This document shows positions 54,150-63,834 of a stretch of 64,000 bases of DNA, piece after piece (within the stretch, counting starts at the first letter, position 1; the number at the start of each line of letters is the position of its first letter). The notes under the pieces were generated by a model. The model was not told the DNA's origin, did no database searches, and was given only the letters and a program-made list of their open reading frames with translations. Source of the DNA: Granulicella aggregans (lineage in GTDB: Bacteria > Acidobacteriota > Terriglobia > Terriglobales > Acidobacteriaceae); contig NZ_JAGSYE010000001.1 in assembly GCF_025685565.1 (NCBI RefSeq), positions 2,282,826-2,346,825 of the forward strand, written 5' to 3'. The translations under genes and the position numbers were made by a program.

Positions 54150-55007
54150 TTAGCTGACGCGTTTCGCGATGCAGGCTTCGATCACGCCCGTACCGTAGAT
54201 GACGTTGTACTGGAGCTCGTTGCCATTGCTGCTGATGGAGCCAGTGAAGCCAAAGGGATAGGCTCCGGCAACGGTCAGGCTTCCGCCAAAGGTACCGTCG
54301 GAAAGAACGGCATACTGACCGGCAATGGGTTGAATGCCGAACTGCGCTTGATAGATATGATCGACGCCCGTGACGTTGCCGAAGGTTCCGTAGTTGCTTG
54401 TGGAGCCATCGATGGTGATGTAGTTCAGGTCAACCTGACCGGGAGATCCCGCTGTGCAGGCTGCTGCCCACGTCCCCTTCAAGGTGGCGTTGTTGTAGGT
54501 CGTGACGGGCGCGGAGCTGACGACCTTTGCTGTCTGCGGCTTAAGGTCGATGGTTGCATAGGCTGTGCCGTCGGTCTCGACGCCGATCGCCTCGCCGAAG
54601 ATGGGGCTGAACCCAATGTCATAGGTCTCAGTACCATTTGGGAGCGCAAGGCTCAGGCTGATCGTGTTGTCGGCGTTCGTGTTGTAGCTGCCGGTTACGC
54701 TGATAAAGTTGTTGACCGTGCCGTTCTCGCCGACCGATACAAAGCCGTTGACGCCGCAGGCGCCATCGAAGGTCATCGTGCCGTCGACGTACTTGCCGGC
54801 ACCGGCCTTGGTGCCGCCTGAGACGAGGACGCCGAAGCGGCCCTTAAGGGTTGATCCGCCGTTGCAGGCCGCGGAGGCGGAAGAGGTTGAGGCCAGACCA
54901 AAGGCAGCAATGGCAGCGAAGGTGAGCAGGCGCGTGGCGGACCGGAACTTCCTGGTCGAGCTTGTCTGTATTCCGTTGGCGAGGTTCGCGCGAAGAGTGT
55001 TGATCAT
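54150..55007 (-). CDS. Secreted two-repeat protein of unknown function
   Basis: A 285-residue exported protein. The signal peptide spans about residues 20-47 (RLLTFAAIAAFGLASTSSASA). The mature part is two related beta-rich halves: NGGSTLKGRFGVLVSGG and NNATLKGTWAAACT, each with GTF/GTM and G-F-V-S-type turns, so an ancient duplication is likely. A few cysteines could bridge. AGGGACAAAAAAA precedes the ATG. The type looks common in Acidobacteria but I do not recognise a named domain. Confidence 0.68.
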   Translation of the reverse strand: MINTLRANLANGIQTSSTRKFRSATRLLTFAAIAAFGLASTSSASAACNGGSTLKGRFGVLVSGGTKAGAGKYVDGTMTFDGACGVNGFVSVGENGTVNNFISVTGSYNTNADNTISLSLALPNGTETYDIGFSPIFGEAIGVETDGTAYATIDLKPQTAKVVSSAPVTTYNNATLKGTWAAACTAGSPGQVDLNYITIDGSTSNYGTFGNVTGVDHIYQAQFGIQPIAGQYAVLSDGTFGGSLTVAGAYPFGFTGSISSNGNELQYNVIYGTGVIEACIAKRVS

Positions 55008-55119
55008 TTTTTTTGTCCCTGTCTGTAGGTTGAGTGGTTGTGGAATGCGGGTCCTAGAAATGATGGTGGCACGCCAAAGGAGACTTGAGATGAACGGATA
55101 TTCAAATCGAAAAGTAGTT

Positions 55120-55178
55120 GGTAACTCGATTGCGCCCCGAAGGAGTTCGGGGTTGGTTACCAGGCTTTGTGAAAGCCT
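55120..55178 (+). other. Structured leader upstream of the giant secreted protein
   Basis: In a 325-bp gap, CCCCGAA-ggag-TTCGGGG (55135-55152) is enclosed by GGTAAC/GTTACC (55120-55125, 55156-55161). A second hairpin AGGCTTT-gtg-AAAGCCT (55162-55178) follows. This could be a regulatory 5' leader of the gene at 55333. It matches no riboswitch I know. Confidence 0.4.
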
Positions 55179-55332
55179 TAACCGGTAAAGTAATCAATTT
55201 TTGCGACACCACTGTACCGTGCATTGATGTCATTTTCACCAAGGAATCGGGTTCGCTCTTGTACGCTGAGGTCATTCTCCAGTCGCCCTTCCGAGAGCCA
55301 ACAATACAAACCAGCCCCTATGGAGTTCTTCC

Positions 55333-58300
55333 TTGAACGTGCGAGCCCTTGCTCTGTGGTCCTTCTTGCTCTCTTCGATGTTGCCTGGCACCACCTCGGG
55401 CGTAGCCCAGGTTCAGAGCTATCTGCGCAACAATAGTTTTGTTAACTTCGAGTCTCCACAGGTGCATCCGCTCGATCTCACTCCAGACGGAAGCAAGCTT
55501 CTTGCAGTGAACACAGCGAACAACAGCCTGGAGGTGTACAACACCTCGAACACCGCGTCAGCGCCGGTGTTTGTTCGCAGCATTCCGGTTGGTATCGATC
55601 CCGTAACGGTGCGTGCGCGGACGAACTCGGAGGCCTGGGTCGTCAACGTGATCTCCGACAGCGTCAGTATTGTCGACTTGCAGAATGGGATCGTGACGAA
55701 GACGCTTCAGACAGGCGATGAGCCCGCTGACGTTGTGTTCGCGGGAGTTTCACAAGGTTCTGCGTTTGTCTCCTGCGCGCAATCGAAGCAGCTCATGGTC
55801 TTCAACGCGCTTGGGCCCACGACTCCGATCCAGATCATACCCATCACGGGCGAGCAGCCGAGAGCGCTGGCGACGAGCAGCAATGGGCGCTACGTCTACT
55901 TGGCGATCTTTGAATCCGGAAACGGCACAACTCTGATTCCGGGCGGCGTGAACAATGGAAACGAGCACTCAGGCGTCGATGATCCCAGCGGACCCTACAG
56001 CGGGGTAAACCCGCCTCCGAACAGCGGCAAGAACTTTGTTCCTGCCGTGAACCCGTCCAATCCGGCCCCCATCCCGGTCGGCCTGATCGTAAAGAAGACC
56101 ACCGTCAGCGGACTGGCCCGCTACTTCGATGACAACATGGGGGACTGGACCGCGTTTATTACGGGTGCCAGCGCCCGCACCGGTACCCCCGGCGATCGTG
56201 TTGCCGGATGGGACATGCCGGATCGCGACGTAGCGATCATCGACACGGGGAACAACTACGCCCTCTCTTATCAGTCGAGCTTGATGAATATGGTGATGTC
56301 CATCGGCGTCAATCCAGCCACTGGAAATGTAACGGTTGTCGGCACAGATTCAACCAACCAGATCCGCTATGAGCCAAACTTGCAGGGGACATTCGTTCAC
56401 GTAGAAGGCGCGTCCTTCGCGCCTGGCGGCACGAACACGATCTTCGACCTCAACCCGCACATCACCTATCAGGCCCGCAATGTGCCCGTTGCGCAGCGAC
56501 AAATTTCCATCGGCGATCCACGCGGCATCGCATGGAACGCCGCCGGTACGCTCGCCTTCGTCACCGGAATGGGGTCGAACAACGTCATCGTTATGGGACC
56601 CACCGGGGCTCGCCAGGGCCTCATCAATGTAGGCCAGGGACCGACGGGCATTGTGCTTGATCAGGCGAACAACCGAGCGTTCGTTTTGAACCGCTTCGAC
56701 GCGACCATCTCCACGTTGAATACGAACTCTTTGACGCAGACCACAGTGACACCGCTGCACTACGATCCCACGCCCAATGCGATCAAGATTGGCCGGCCGT
56801 TCCTCTACGACACCCACCTCAACTCGGGCCTTGGGCAGCTCGCCTGCGCTTCATGCCACGTGGATGGACGCACCGACAGGCTGGCGTGGGACCTAGGCAA
56901 TCCCGCCGGGAGCGTCGTCACCAATTCGCAAGGCGTCAGCTTCCATCCCATGAAGGGACCTTTGCTCACGATGACCTTTGTCGACATGATGCAGGCACCC
57001 TTTCTGCATTGGCGCGGTGACCGACAGTTGACCGACTTCGAGGACGCCTTCCAAACCCTGCAGGGAGCCGATGCGCCGCAGACCGATGCCAACATGGCTC
57101 TGTTGCGGGCGTTCCTGGGGACCATCACGCTGCCTCCGAATCCGTACCGCAATCTCGACAACTCCTACTCGACTTCCGTGAATATGCCCGGGCCGAACGG
57201 CACGGTTTATACCACGGGCAACGCCGTTCTCGGGGCCCAGGAGTTTGAGAGTAACTGCCGCAGTTGCCACGTAGGCGAGACCAACCGGGGCGCGGCCTTC
57301 ATCAGCACCAACCTGCCCTTCGGAGTCGGTGTGCGCAATCCTCCCAACTGGGAGAACTTTTACAAGCGCATGGGCCTCTGGTTTGGCGATCCATCGGCAA
57401 GCACCGTAGGCTTTGGCTTTCAGCAGACGGGAGAGTTTGATTCGTCGCAGAACCAGTCCCGCGACGCCAACATGTATGCCTTCATGATGTCGATGAACGG
57501 CGGGTACCCCTACGAGCCCGCTGGCCTGAATGCGACTAACTGGAGCAACAACGCCCATGCAGCCGTCGGCAAACAAGTAACGCTGTCACCGTCGAATCCA
57601 ACGGACAGCACAGGCCTACTGTCACAACTGCAAACATTGGCTGGACAGGGAGCGATCGGACTCATCGCCAAGGGCGGCCCTGTCGGCTCGCCGGTTCGCG
57701 GCTACATGTACCTCGGCAACAATATGTGGCAGTCGGATGCTTTGGCTGAGGTCGACTCCAGCGCCACTCTCAACTCGGCGATTGCCAGCAACTCTACGAT
57801 CACCTTCACCGCGGTTCCCGCCGAGAGTGCCGTCCGTATCGGCATCGACATGGACAGCGATGGACTCCTTGACTCAGACGACGCGAATCCTGCCTCGCCT
57901 GACGATGTTGTCACCAATCTGGCGTTGGCCGGTACCGCTACCGCATCGCCGGCCTACGACAGCAATCACATGGCAGCCGCAGCCATCGATGGAAGCACGA
58001 TGGGCTACTACGACCAGAACCAGATGTATGTCTCTCAGGACAATCTGGGGACCAACGACTGGTGGCAGGTCGATCTTGGCACCTCCGCGCAGATCAGCCT
58101 CATCCAGCTCTTCAATCGCTGGGACTGCTGTGGCAACCGTCTCACGAACGTCTCTGTCTTCGTCTCGCAGACGCCGTTCGCGAGCACCAGCCTTACAGCC
58201 ACGAGAAGTCAGCCAGGCGTGCAGGAGTTCTTCATCTCCGGTGCTGCGGGCCTGATCCCGCAGATTCCCATGCAGGCCCAGGGCCGCTACGTTCGCGTTC

Positions 58301-59703
58301 AACTGAACGATAACGTGAACGCGCTACAGCTTGCGGAAGTACGCGTCCTTGGCTACGCGATCGGCTCGTTCACCAACCCTGGCCCCCAGACCAACGTTGC
58401 CGGAACGACGATCAATCTTCCGCTGACCTTTACCAGCACCACAAGCAACACCTATACATTCAGCGCCACGAACCTGCCGCCGGGCCTCAGCATCAACAGC
58501 ACCACCGGTGTTATCAGTGGGACGTTGACGGCTTCCACGACCACCACCTACAACGTGACGGTGACCGCAAGCGGTCCCGGCAATCCTTCTACCTCCTTCA
58601 CCTGGAACGTTCCTGCGGCTGCGACATTCGGTGTCACGGCAGGCTCTTCCACAGTAACGCTCGCACAGGGCAACGGAGTGGCTGTACCAGTCAACGTCGT
58701 TCCGGGCACTGGGTTTACGGGAACCGTCACTTTGTCGCAGACTGGAATACCCGCAAATGTAAGTGCGAGTTTCTATCCCAACAACCCGACTGCCGGAGCG
58801 ACGAACCTGGTGGTTTACGTCAACAGCAGTGCAACCCCCGGCACCTATCCGGTCGTCATCACCGGCGTCGGAGGAGCCTCCACTGCCTCTACGAACGTCT
58901 CACTCGTGATCACCGGAACGCAGACCATCACGTTCCCGGCGGTGGCTTCGCAGACCACCGGCTCCACGGTCGCTCTGGGTGCCACTGCAAGCTCCGGCCT
59001 GCCGGTGAGCTACGCCTCTTCTACACCGACGGTCTGCACGGTCTCCGGCAGCAGCGCCTCCACGCTTGCGGCAGGGACCTGCACCATCGTGGCTTCGCAG
59101 GCTGGCAATTCGGTCTACTCTGCAGCGACATCCGTCAGCCAAAGCTTCACGGTGACGGCTACGCAGCAGTCGCAGACGATCACCTTTGGCGCGATCCCGT
59201 CCCAGACTGTGGGAAGCAAGATCAGCGTCAACGCAACCGCGAGCTCCGGCCTGCCTGTTGCCTTCACGGTGATCCAGAACGGCAACTGCAGTGTCTCCGG
59301 CAACGTGGTGACCATGCTCAACGCCGGTAACTGCGGTGTCGTGGCCAACCAGGCTGGAAACGCCTCGTACACCGCCGCTTCGCCAGTGGGTCAGATCGTA
59401 GTGGTTGGAAACGCGGCCTTCACACTCACCCCCGCGTCTCCCACGCTCGCCCTGGCCCGTAGCAACGGGACAACGATGGCAATCACGGTCACCCCGGTCG
59501 GCAACTTCAGCGGAACGCTGAACTACACCGTCTCCGGAGGCCCAGTGGGCGCGAGCTATGCGTTTGTTCAAACCTCGAGTGCCGGAACAACGTTCGTCAT
59601 CTACCTGCAGTCATCCACCGCACCGGGAACCTATAACCTCACCATCACCGGTAGCTCGGGGAGTACCAACGCAAGCACCACCATTGCGTTGACTGTCTCC
59701 TAG
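55333..59703 (+). CDS. Giant secreted beta-propeller / dihaem cytochrome / discoidin / Ig protein
   Basis: A 1456-residue exported protein starting at TTG 55333 (GGAG seven bases upstream), with a signal peptide (VRALALWSFLLSSMLPGT). Residues about 30-480 hold YVTN/YncE-type propeller blades (HPLDLTPDGSKLLAVNTAN, GIDPVTVRARTNSEAWVVN). Two c-type haem motifs follow: CASCH near residue 505 and CRSCH near 642. Residues about 855-1015 are a discoidin/F5-8C-like domain (DWWQVDLGTSAQISLIQLFNRWD). A putative-Ig domain (LPPGLSINSTTGVISG) and three or so Ig-like sheets fill 1020-1456. It probably binds glycan and transfers electrons outside the cell; the substrate is unknown. Confidence 0.8.
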   Translation: MNVRALALWSFLLSSMLPGTTSGVAQVQSYLRNNSFVNFESPQVHPLDLTPDGSKLLAVNTANNSLEVYNTSNTASAPVFVRSIPVGIDPVTVRARTNSEAWVVNVISDSVSIVDLQNGIVTKTLQTGDEPADVVFAGVSQGSAFVSCAQSKQLMVFNALGPTTPIQIIPITGEQPRALATSSNGRYVYLAIFESGNGTTLIPGGVNNGNEHSGVDDPSGPYSGVNPPPNSGKNFVPAVNPSNPAPIPVGLIVKKTTVSGLARYFDDNMGDWTAFITGASARTGTPGDRVAGWDMPDRDVAIIDTGNNYALSYQSSLMNMVMSIGVNPATGNVTVVGTDSTNQIRYEPNLQGTFVHVEGASFAPGGTNTIFDLNPHITYQARNVPVAQRQISIGDPRGIAWNAAGTLAFVTGMGSNNVIVMGPTGARQGLINVGQGPTGIVLDQANNRAFVLNRFDATISTLNTNSLTQTTVTPLHYDPTPNAIKIGRPFLYDTHLNSGLGQLACASCHVDGRTDRLAWDLGNPAGSVVTNSQGVSFHPMKGPLLTMTFVDMMQAPFLHWRGDRQLTDFEDAFQTLQGADAPQTDANMALLRAFLGTITLPPNPYRNLDNSYSTSVNMPGPNGTVYTTGNAVLGAQEFESNCRSCHVGETNRGAAFISTNLPFGVGVRNPPNWENFYKRMGLWFGDPSASTVGFGFQQTGEFDSSQNQSRDANMYAFMMSMNGGYPYEPAGLNATNWSNNAHAAVGKQVTLSPSNPTDSTGLLSQLQTLAGQGAIGLIAKGGPVGSPVRGYMYLGNNMWQSDALAEVDSSATLNSAIASNSTITFTAVPAESAVRIGIDMDSDGLLDSDDANPASPDDVVTNLALAGTATASPAYDSNHMAAAAIDGSTMGYYDQNQMYVSQDNLGTNDWWQVDLGTSAQISLIQLFNRWDCCGNRLTNVSVFVSQTPFASTSLTATRSQPGVQEFFISGAAGLIPQIPMQAQGRYVRVQLNDNVNALQLAEVRVLGYAIGSFTNPGPQTNVAGTTINLPLTFTSTTSNTYTFSATNLPPGLSINSTTGVISGTLTASTTTTYNVTVTASGPGNPSTSFTWNVPAAATFGVTAGSSTVTLAQGNGVAVPVNVVPGTGFTGTVTLSQTGIPANVSASFYPNNPTAGATNLVVYVNSSATPGTYPVVITGVGGASTASTNVSLVITGTQTITFPAVASQTTGSTVALGATASSGLPVSYASSTPTVCTVSGSSASTLAAGTCTIVASQAGNSVYSAATSVSQSFTVTATQQSQTITFGAIPSQTVGSKISVNATASSGLPVAFTVIQNGNCSVSGNVVTMLNAGNCGVVANQAGNASYTAASPVGQIVVVGNAAFTLTPASPTLALARSNGTTMAITVTPVGNFSGTLNYTVSGGPVGASYAFVQTSSAGTTFVIYLQSSTAPGTYNLTITGSSGSTNASTTIALTVS

Positions 59704-59718
59704 CGCGCTTCAACAACG

Positions 59719-59754
59719 TTCACCCGGTCCGCAGACGCTTGCGGACCGGGTGAA
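59719..59754 (+). terminator. Long perfect hairpin after the giant gene
   Basis: TTCACCCGGTCCGC (59719-59732) pairs perfectly with GCGGACCGGGTGAA (59741-59754) over 14 bp with an 8-base loop. It lies 16 bases past the stop. The U-tract is poor (TCTCCT) but the stem is strong enough to be a terminator or RNA-stability element. Confidence 0.65.
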
Positions 59755-59839
59755 TCTCCTGCCCCACTGCTCCCTGATTCGCTGAACAATTCACTCCCCA
59801 CGCACCGGTTCCAGGCCGGAAGAAGGAAACTACACGAAA

Positions 59840-62323
59840 ATGCCGATAGAGCAGAATTATCTTCGTCTAAGAATCACTGAGTTCCTAAAGCCGCAGCGCC
59901 TGTTACTTGCCGTTGCCTTCACGGTCGCAATCCTTGCAGGCCGCCCGTCGCTTGCCGCCGCCCAGTCCTTTACCCTCGCACCCGCCTCTCCAACCTTGAC
60001 GCTTGTGGCGGGGAATGGCGGCACGGACACGATTGCGATCACACCGAATAATGGATTCAGCGGTACGGTCACGCTCTCGGAGACAGGAATTCCCGCAGGA
60101 ATCAACTACACCTTCCTGTCTTCCAGCTCCACGTCCTCGATTCTTGTCGTCTACGTCCCCTCAGGTGCGACCAGCGGTAGCTACCCGGTGACCATCACCG
60201 GCGTCTCCGGAAACCTCTCGGCAACGGCAACGATGACGCTCGTGATACCGCAACAATCGCAGACCATCAGCTTCGGTGCGATTCCCGCCCAGGCCGTTGG
60301 CACCACGCTTACCGTCAGCGCCACGGCAACCTCCGGTCTACCAGTAAAGTTCACAGTTGTGCCGAACGGCAACTGCAGCATCTCGGGCACCACAGTCACC
60401 TTCCTCAACGTGGGCAACTGTGGTGTCGTCGCGAACCAGGCCGGCAACGCATCCTACACTGCCGCTCCTGCAGTGGGCCAGATCGTCGTGGTGAACGCTG
60501 CACCGCCGCCGCCTGCCTCGACTGCTACAGCAGTACACTCCACCGTCTGCCAGGCGAACGGAAGCGCCAGCTATTGCTCCGACCAGACGCCAGCGCCAGC
60601 GGATGCGAACGGCTACCATGACCTCACATGGGTCAATTTGAACAAGAGTCTTGCCTCGATCGCTGTAAGCGACGATCAAGTCTGGGGTCTCGACGCCTCT
60701 GGCGTTCTCTGGTTCCTGCCCAACTTCAAGTCCGGAACGTCCTGGACGATGGTCGCTTCGGGAGTCACCCAGATCTCGGCAGGGCATAATCTGCTCTGCC
60801 AGATCAACAGCAATCAGCATGTCTATTGCAGCGCTTCGCCGAACCCGCTGCTCAGCCAGCCCGACGCAAACGGCTTTCAATCTATCTCGTGGGTTGACAC
60901 GGGAGCGACCAATCTTCGCCAGATCTCGGTCTCGACAGGCACCCAGTTCTGGGCCATCGACACGAGCGCAAACCTGATCCAGGTCAAGGACTACCGCAAC
61001 CTGTCGGCAACTTCCACGATGGTCGCCGCCGGCGTCCAGCAGGTCGCTGTCGATGGTCGCGGGGTTGTCTGCCAGGTCAACTCCGATAAGTACGTCTATT
61101 GCAGCAACTGGTCCGTACCATCCTCCTCCGCACAGGGAAGTTACTACGGCCTGCCCTGGGTCAAAACCACGGCTCAACTGGCGAACATCGCGGTCGCCGA
61201 CGGGCAGGTAGTGGGCACAGACTCCAACGGCGACGTCTGGCAGCTTCCCGACTACACCAACTCTTCAACCTGGTATCGCATCGCATACGGCGGCGCAAGC
61301 GACAGATTATCGGCCGCATCTGTTCCCTCACAGTTCCTGCCTACGAACTTCGCCACCGGCGAGGTTGCGGTGCTGTTCTTCATGGGACAGAGCAACGCCG
61401 TCGGTTATAACACTCTGCCCTCCAGGTTCATCTCGCCGTCGTCTCCGAACGTTTGGGGAGTCACAAATGGGGGCTGGAACTTTCTGCCTGGGAACACCAA
61501 CGGGACAACTCCCTTCACCGGAGCGATCTCGTCAATCAACTCGGTGCAGTGGTCCAACTACGCGATGACCGCATCCGGCCCCGACATGAATCTCGGCTTC
61601 AACAACAACGCCGGCCCGGGAGGTGATGCCGCCAACTTTGCTGCATATCAGTGGCAGGGCCTTATCAATGCGGGCTGGCAGTTGCCCGACCTCTACATCG
61701 TGCATATCGCATGGCCCAGCCAGGGTGTGGATGCTGCGGACACCACAACCGCATCAGCCGCGTGGACGACGCACGGCGTCAATCTCTGGCAGCCGGGACT
61801 TGCCGCGACCTCGACGCCTTCGTATGCCCTCGCTCCTTTTGCTCGCCAGATCACATGGCTCGCGCTCCAGAAGATCCTTGCAAGCGGCAAGACACCCCGT
61901 GTCCTTGGGCTCCAGTGGAACCAGTGGGAGGCAGAAGCAGGGAACTCAAACTCTGTCTCGATCTCGGACGCACCCACGAACTACAGCAATCTGATGGGCG
62001 GCTTCTACTCCGCCCTCGGCAGCCACTTCCCAATTCAATTTGCAAAGCCGCTCTCGACCGCCTACGGCTCTTCCGCCCTCACCCAGATGCAGAGCGTCTT
62101 CGCAAATCTGGCGTCAGGAGATCCATCGGACTACTCCGTCATCGACGTCTCGCAGACCAGCAGCACCATCTTCAGTGGCGGCGTGCTGGGCGGTGGCGAT
62201 GGATTGGTCCACTATAACCTCGACACCCAGCAGTGGTTCGCGGCCCAGGCAATCGGTTCGTGTGTGCAACAAGCGAACTGCGGCACACGGATCGCAGCGC
62301 TCCCCACCGCCGCTCCGAACTGA
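59840..62323 (+). CDS. Secreted Ig-like / tectonin / SGNH-esterase protein
   Basis: An 827-residue exported protein with a signal peptide (LLLAVAFTVAILAGRPSLAAAQ). Residues about 45-225 are two Ig-like repeats closely related to those at the end of the upstream gene (TLTVSATATSGLPVKFTV, GNCGVVANQAGNASYTAAP). Residues about 230-490 are tectonin-like propeller repeats (GLDASGVLWFLPN, GHNLLCQINSNQHVYCS). Residues about 510-827 form an SGNH/sialate-O-acetylesterase-like hydrolase: the Ser block FFMGQSNAVGY, the LGLQWNQWEAEA block and the DGLVHYN Asp-His pair. It should remove acyl groups from glycans. The shared Ig repeats suggest it and the giant protein form one extracellular set. Confidence 0.8.
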   Translation: MPIEQNYLRLRITEFLKPQRLLLAVAFTVAILAGRPSLAAAQSFTLAPASPTLTLVAGNGGTDTIAITPNNGFSGTVTLSETGIPAGINYTFLSSSSTSSILVVYVPSGATSGSYPVTITGVSGNLSATATMTLVIPQQSQTISFGAIPAQAVGTTLTVSATATSGLPVKFTVVPNGNCSISGTTVTFLNVGNCGVVANQAGNASYTAAPAVGQIVVVNAAPPPPASTATAVHSTVCQANGSASYCSDQTPAPADANGYHDLTWVNLNKSLASIAVSDDQVWGLDASGVLWFLPNFKSGTSWTMVASGVTQISAGHNLLCQINSNQHVYCSASPNPLLSQPDANGFQSISWVDTGATNLRQISVSTGTQFWAIDTSANLIQVKDYRNLSATSTMVAAGVQQVAVDGRGVVCQVNSDKYVYCSNWSVPSSSAQGSYYGLPWVKTTAQLANIAVADGQVVGTDSNGDVWQLPDYTNSSTWYRIAYGGASDRLSAASVPSQFLPTNFATGEVAVLFFMGQSNAVGYNTLPSRFISPSSPNVWGVTNGGWNFLPGNTNGTTPFTGAISSINSVQWSNYAMTASGPDMNLGFNNNAGPGGDAANFAAYQWQGLINAGWQLPDLYIVHIAWPSQGVDAADTTTASAAWTTHGVNLWQPGLAATSTPSYALAPFARQITWLALQKILASGKTPRVLGLQWNQWEAEAGNSNSVSISDAPTNYSNLMGGFYSALGSHFPIQFAKPLSTAYGSSALTQMQSVFANLASGDPSDYSVIDVSQTSSTIFSGGVLGGGDGLVHYNLDTQQWFAAQAIGSCVQQANCGTRIAALPTAAPN

Positions 62324-62475
62324 TGTTGGGCATAGAGCGTAAAGCGGGAAGAACCCGTTGATGTAATTCAGCTCTGCGGAGACCAGACTCTCCTGCGGCT
62401 GCACAACACATCGGTGCAGAATGCTACCGCTACATTTCACTTTGCCTTCGGTTCGACTTCCTTCACACTGAAGGC

Positions 62476-63314
62476 ATGTTTCGATCGGCCTTGTCGTTCG
62501 CGTCGTCGCTCGTATTGTCTTTCTCTCTCGCGCTGCCCTTCTCTTCCGCCGTGTCTGTCGGTCAGATGGTCTCACCCGAGATAGACCGCGTGGCCCTTTC
62601 TCTTACTTCAGCAAGTCCACGGACGAACTAGGCGTGATGAACGCCATTTCGGGCAGCGAGGTGACACCTGAAGGCTTCCTCTATACCGGCTTCGGAGAGT
62701 TGATGTTCTTCGTCGGGCCGGACCAGACGCCCGTCGCCGCGCGTGTGCGTACGCTCGAAGAAGGCTGCCTTCCGGTCCTCTCTTACACCGTCTTGCACCT
62801 CGGCATCGATTACGCGGTAACGCTCTTCGCCGCCTCCGCTCCGAGTGGTCAGATCATCGACTATGTCCGCGTCACGCTGCGCAACCCTGGGCAGAAGCCC
62901 CATGCCGCCTTTCTCACGACCGCCTTCCGCTATTAGGGCGAGCAGACCACCGACCAGCCCACGGGAGACAACCGCTTCACGCTCCCCATTGCCTTCACGA
63001 GCGCGGGCCAGTTCCATCAACCCGGCGAGCTCTTCAGCAAAGACTGGACCCACGCCCTCAGCAACGGAAACGCATTGCGTGACGACCGGGTCGTCTATAC
63101 ATTTCCCACCACGCCTGCACCGCAGCTCGCACTCACCCTGCGGAACCATTACAACCGCATCAAGCCCGTCACGGCCACAAGGCTCAAGGTCGAACCTACT
63201 ACACCTACCGACGCCTTCAGCTATACGCTGCTGCTCCAAGCCGGAGAGGCTCCGGTAATTCGGAACCTCTCACCGGCTTCGCGGCAACGGCGATCGGTGC
63301 CTTTGTACCCATGA
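62476..63314 (+). pseudogene. Decayed secreted-protein gene (frameshift plus amber)
   Basis: ATG 62476 starts a convincing signal peptide (RSALSFASSLVLSFSLALPF, then MVSPEIDR) in one frame. The body continues in another: PFSYFSKSTDELGVM, ISGSEVTPEGFLYTGFGELM, then DYAVTLFAASAPSG. A single missing base near 62585-62595 would join them. The second frame then meets a TAG at 62934-62936 and stays open and protein-like to 63314 (GEQTTDQPTGDNRFTLP...). The unbroken protein would be about 280 residues. The family name is not recognised. Two lesions point to a pseudogene rather than one read error. Confidence 0.62.
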
Positions 63315-63528
63315 TTCCGTTCTTGTTTATATCTGGAATCTGGGCGATAGCTATCGCTGCCGTCGTTTCTCTTTCCGCTCACTTTGCCATCGGAGCAGCA
63401 AGATCGCTCATGACCATCCGCCCATGGTGGAGATCCGGACTCGAAATTGGCCACCTTCGGAGCCCTGGAAGGTATTGCTACGTTCTCGATCGGAATGGTG
63501 CTGGGATACATGATTGGCACGCGCTGAT
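63243..63528 (+). pseudogene. C-terminal remnant of a VIT1/CCC1-like iron or manganese transporter
   Basis: The frame reads EPLTGFAATAIGAFVPMIPF, LFISGIWAIAIAAVVSLSAHF, GAARSLMT. After GLE it shifts to ATFGALEGIATFSIGMVLG, YMIGTR and a stop. One surplus T in ATTGGCC (near 63453) explains the shift. The string of two or three helices with a PMIPF turn and a late G-x-x-x-G helix fits the last helices of the VIT family. The rest of the gene is missing. Confidence 0.5.
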
Positions 63529-63673
63529 ACCTCGCAGGAGGTCAGTTTCAAACCCGCGTCAGGGGCCGGCTTCAATCGCCGTCACGCTTTTCCCATGCCG
63601 CTCGAGAGCAGTGAATCGGCAGTAACCACCTTCACAAAATAGATATGGTGACGGTGGAAGACGAGGTGCAAAG

Positions 63674-63766
63674 ATGACAGGCGATCATGTGCTGATGGCC
63701 GTTTGCCTATCGACTATTTTGGTAGCTCTCGTCTTCGTTGTGGTCCATAAGGCGAAGATGCGCTAG
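63674..63766 (+). CDS. Tiny membrane peptide (30 residues), coupled to a leader
   Basis: ATG 63674 opens a 30-codon frame: polar start, one hydrophobic helix (LMAVCLSTILVALVFVVV) and a basic end (HKAKMR), with GAGG upstream. A 10-codon frame starting at 63645 ends in an ATGA overlap with it, which could couple translation. It is too small to assign; it may be a genuine single-span small protein. Confidence 0.45.
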   Translation: MTGDHVLMAVCLSTILVALVFVVVHKAKMR

Positions 63767-63834
63767 GAAACTCAACAGGCGAGCCGCGCGAGGGTGACCT
63801 ATGTCGCTCCGGCGTCAGAATTTCGTCCAAAGCG

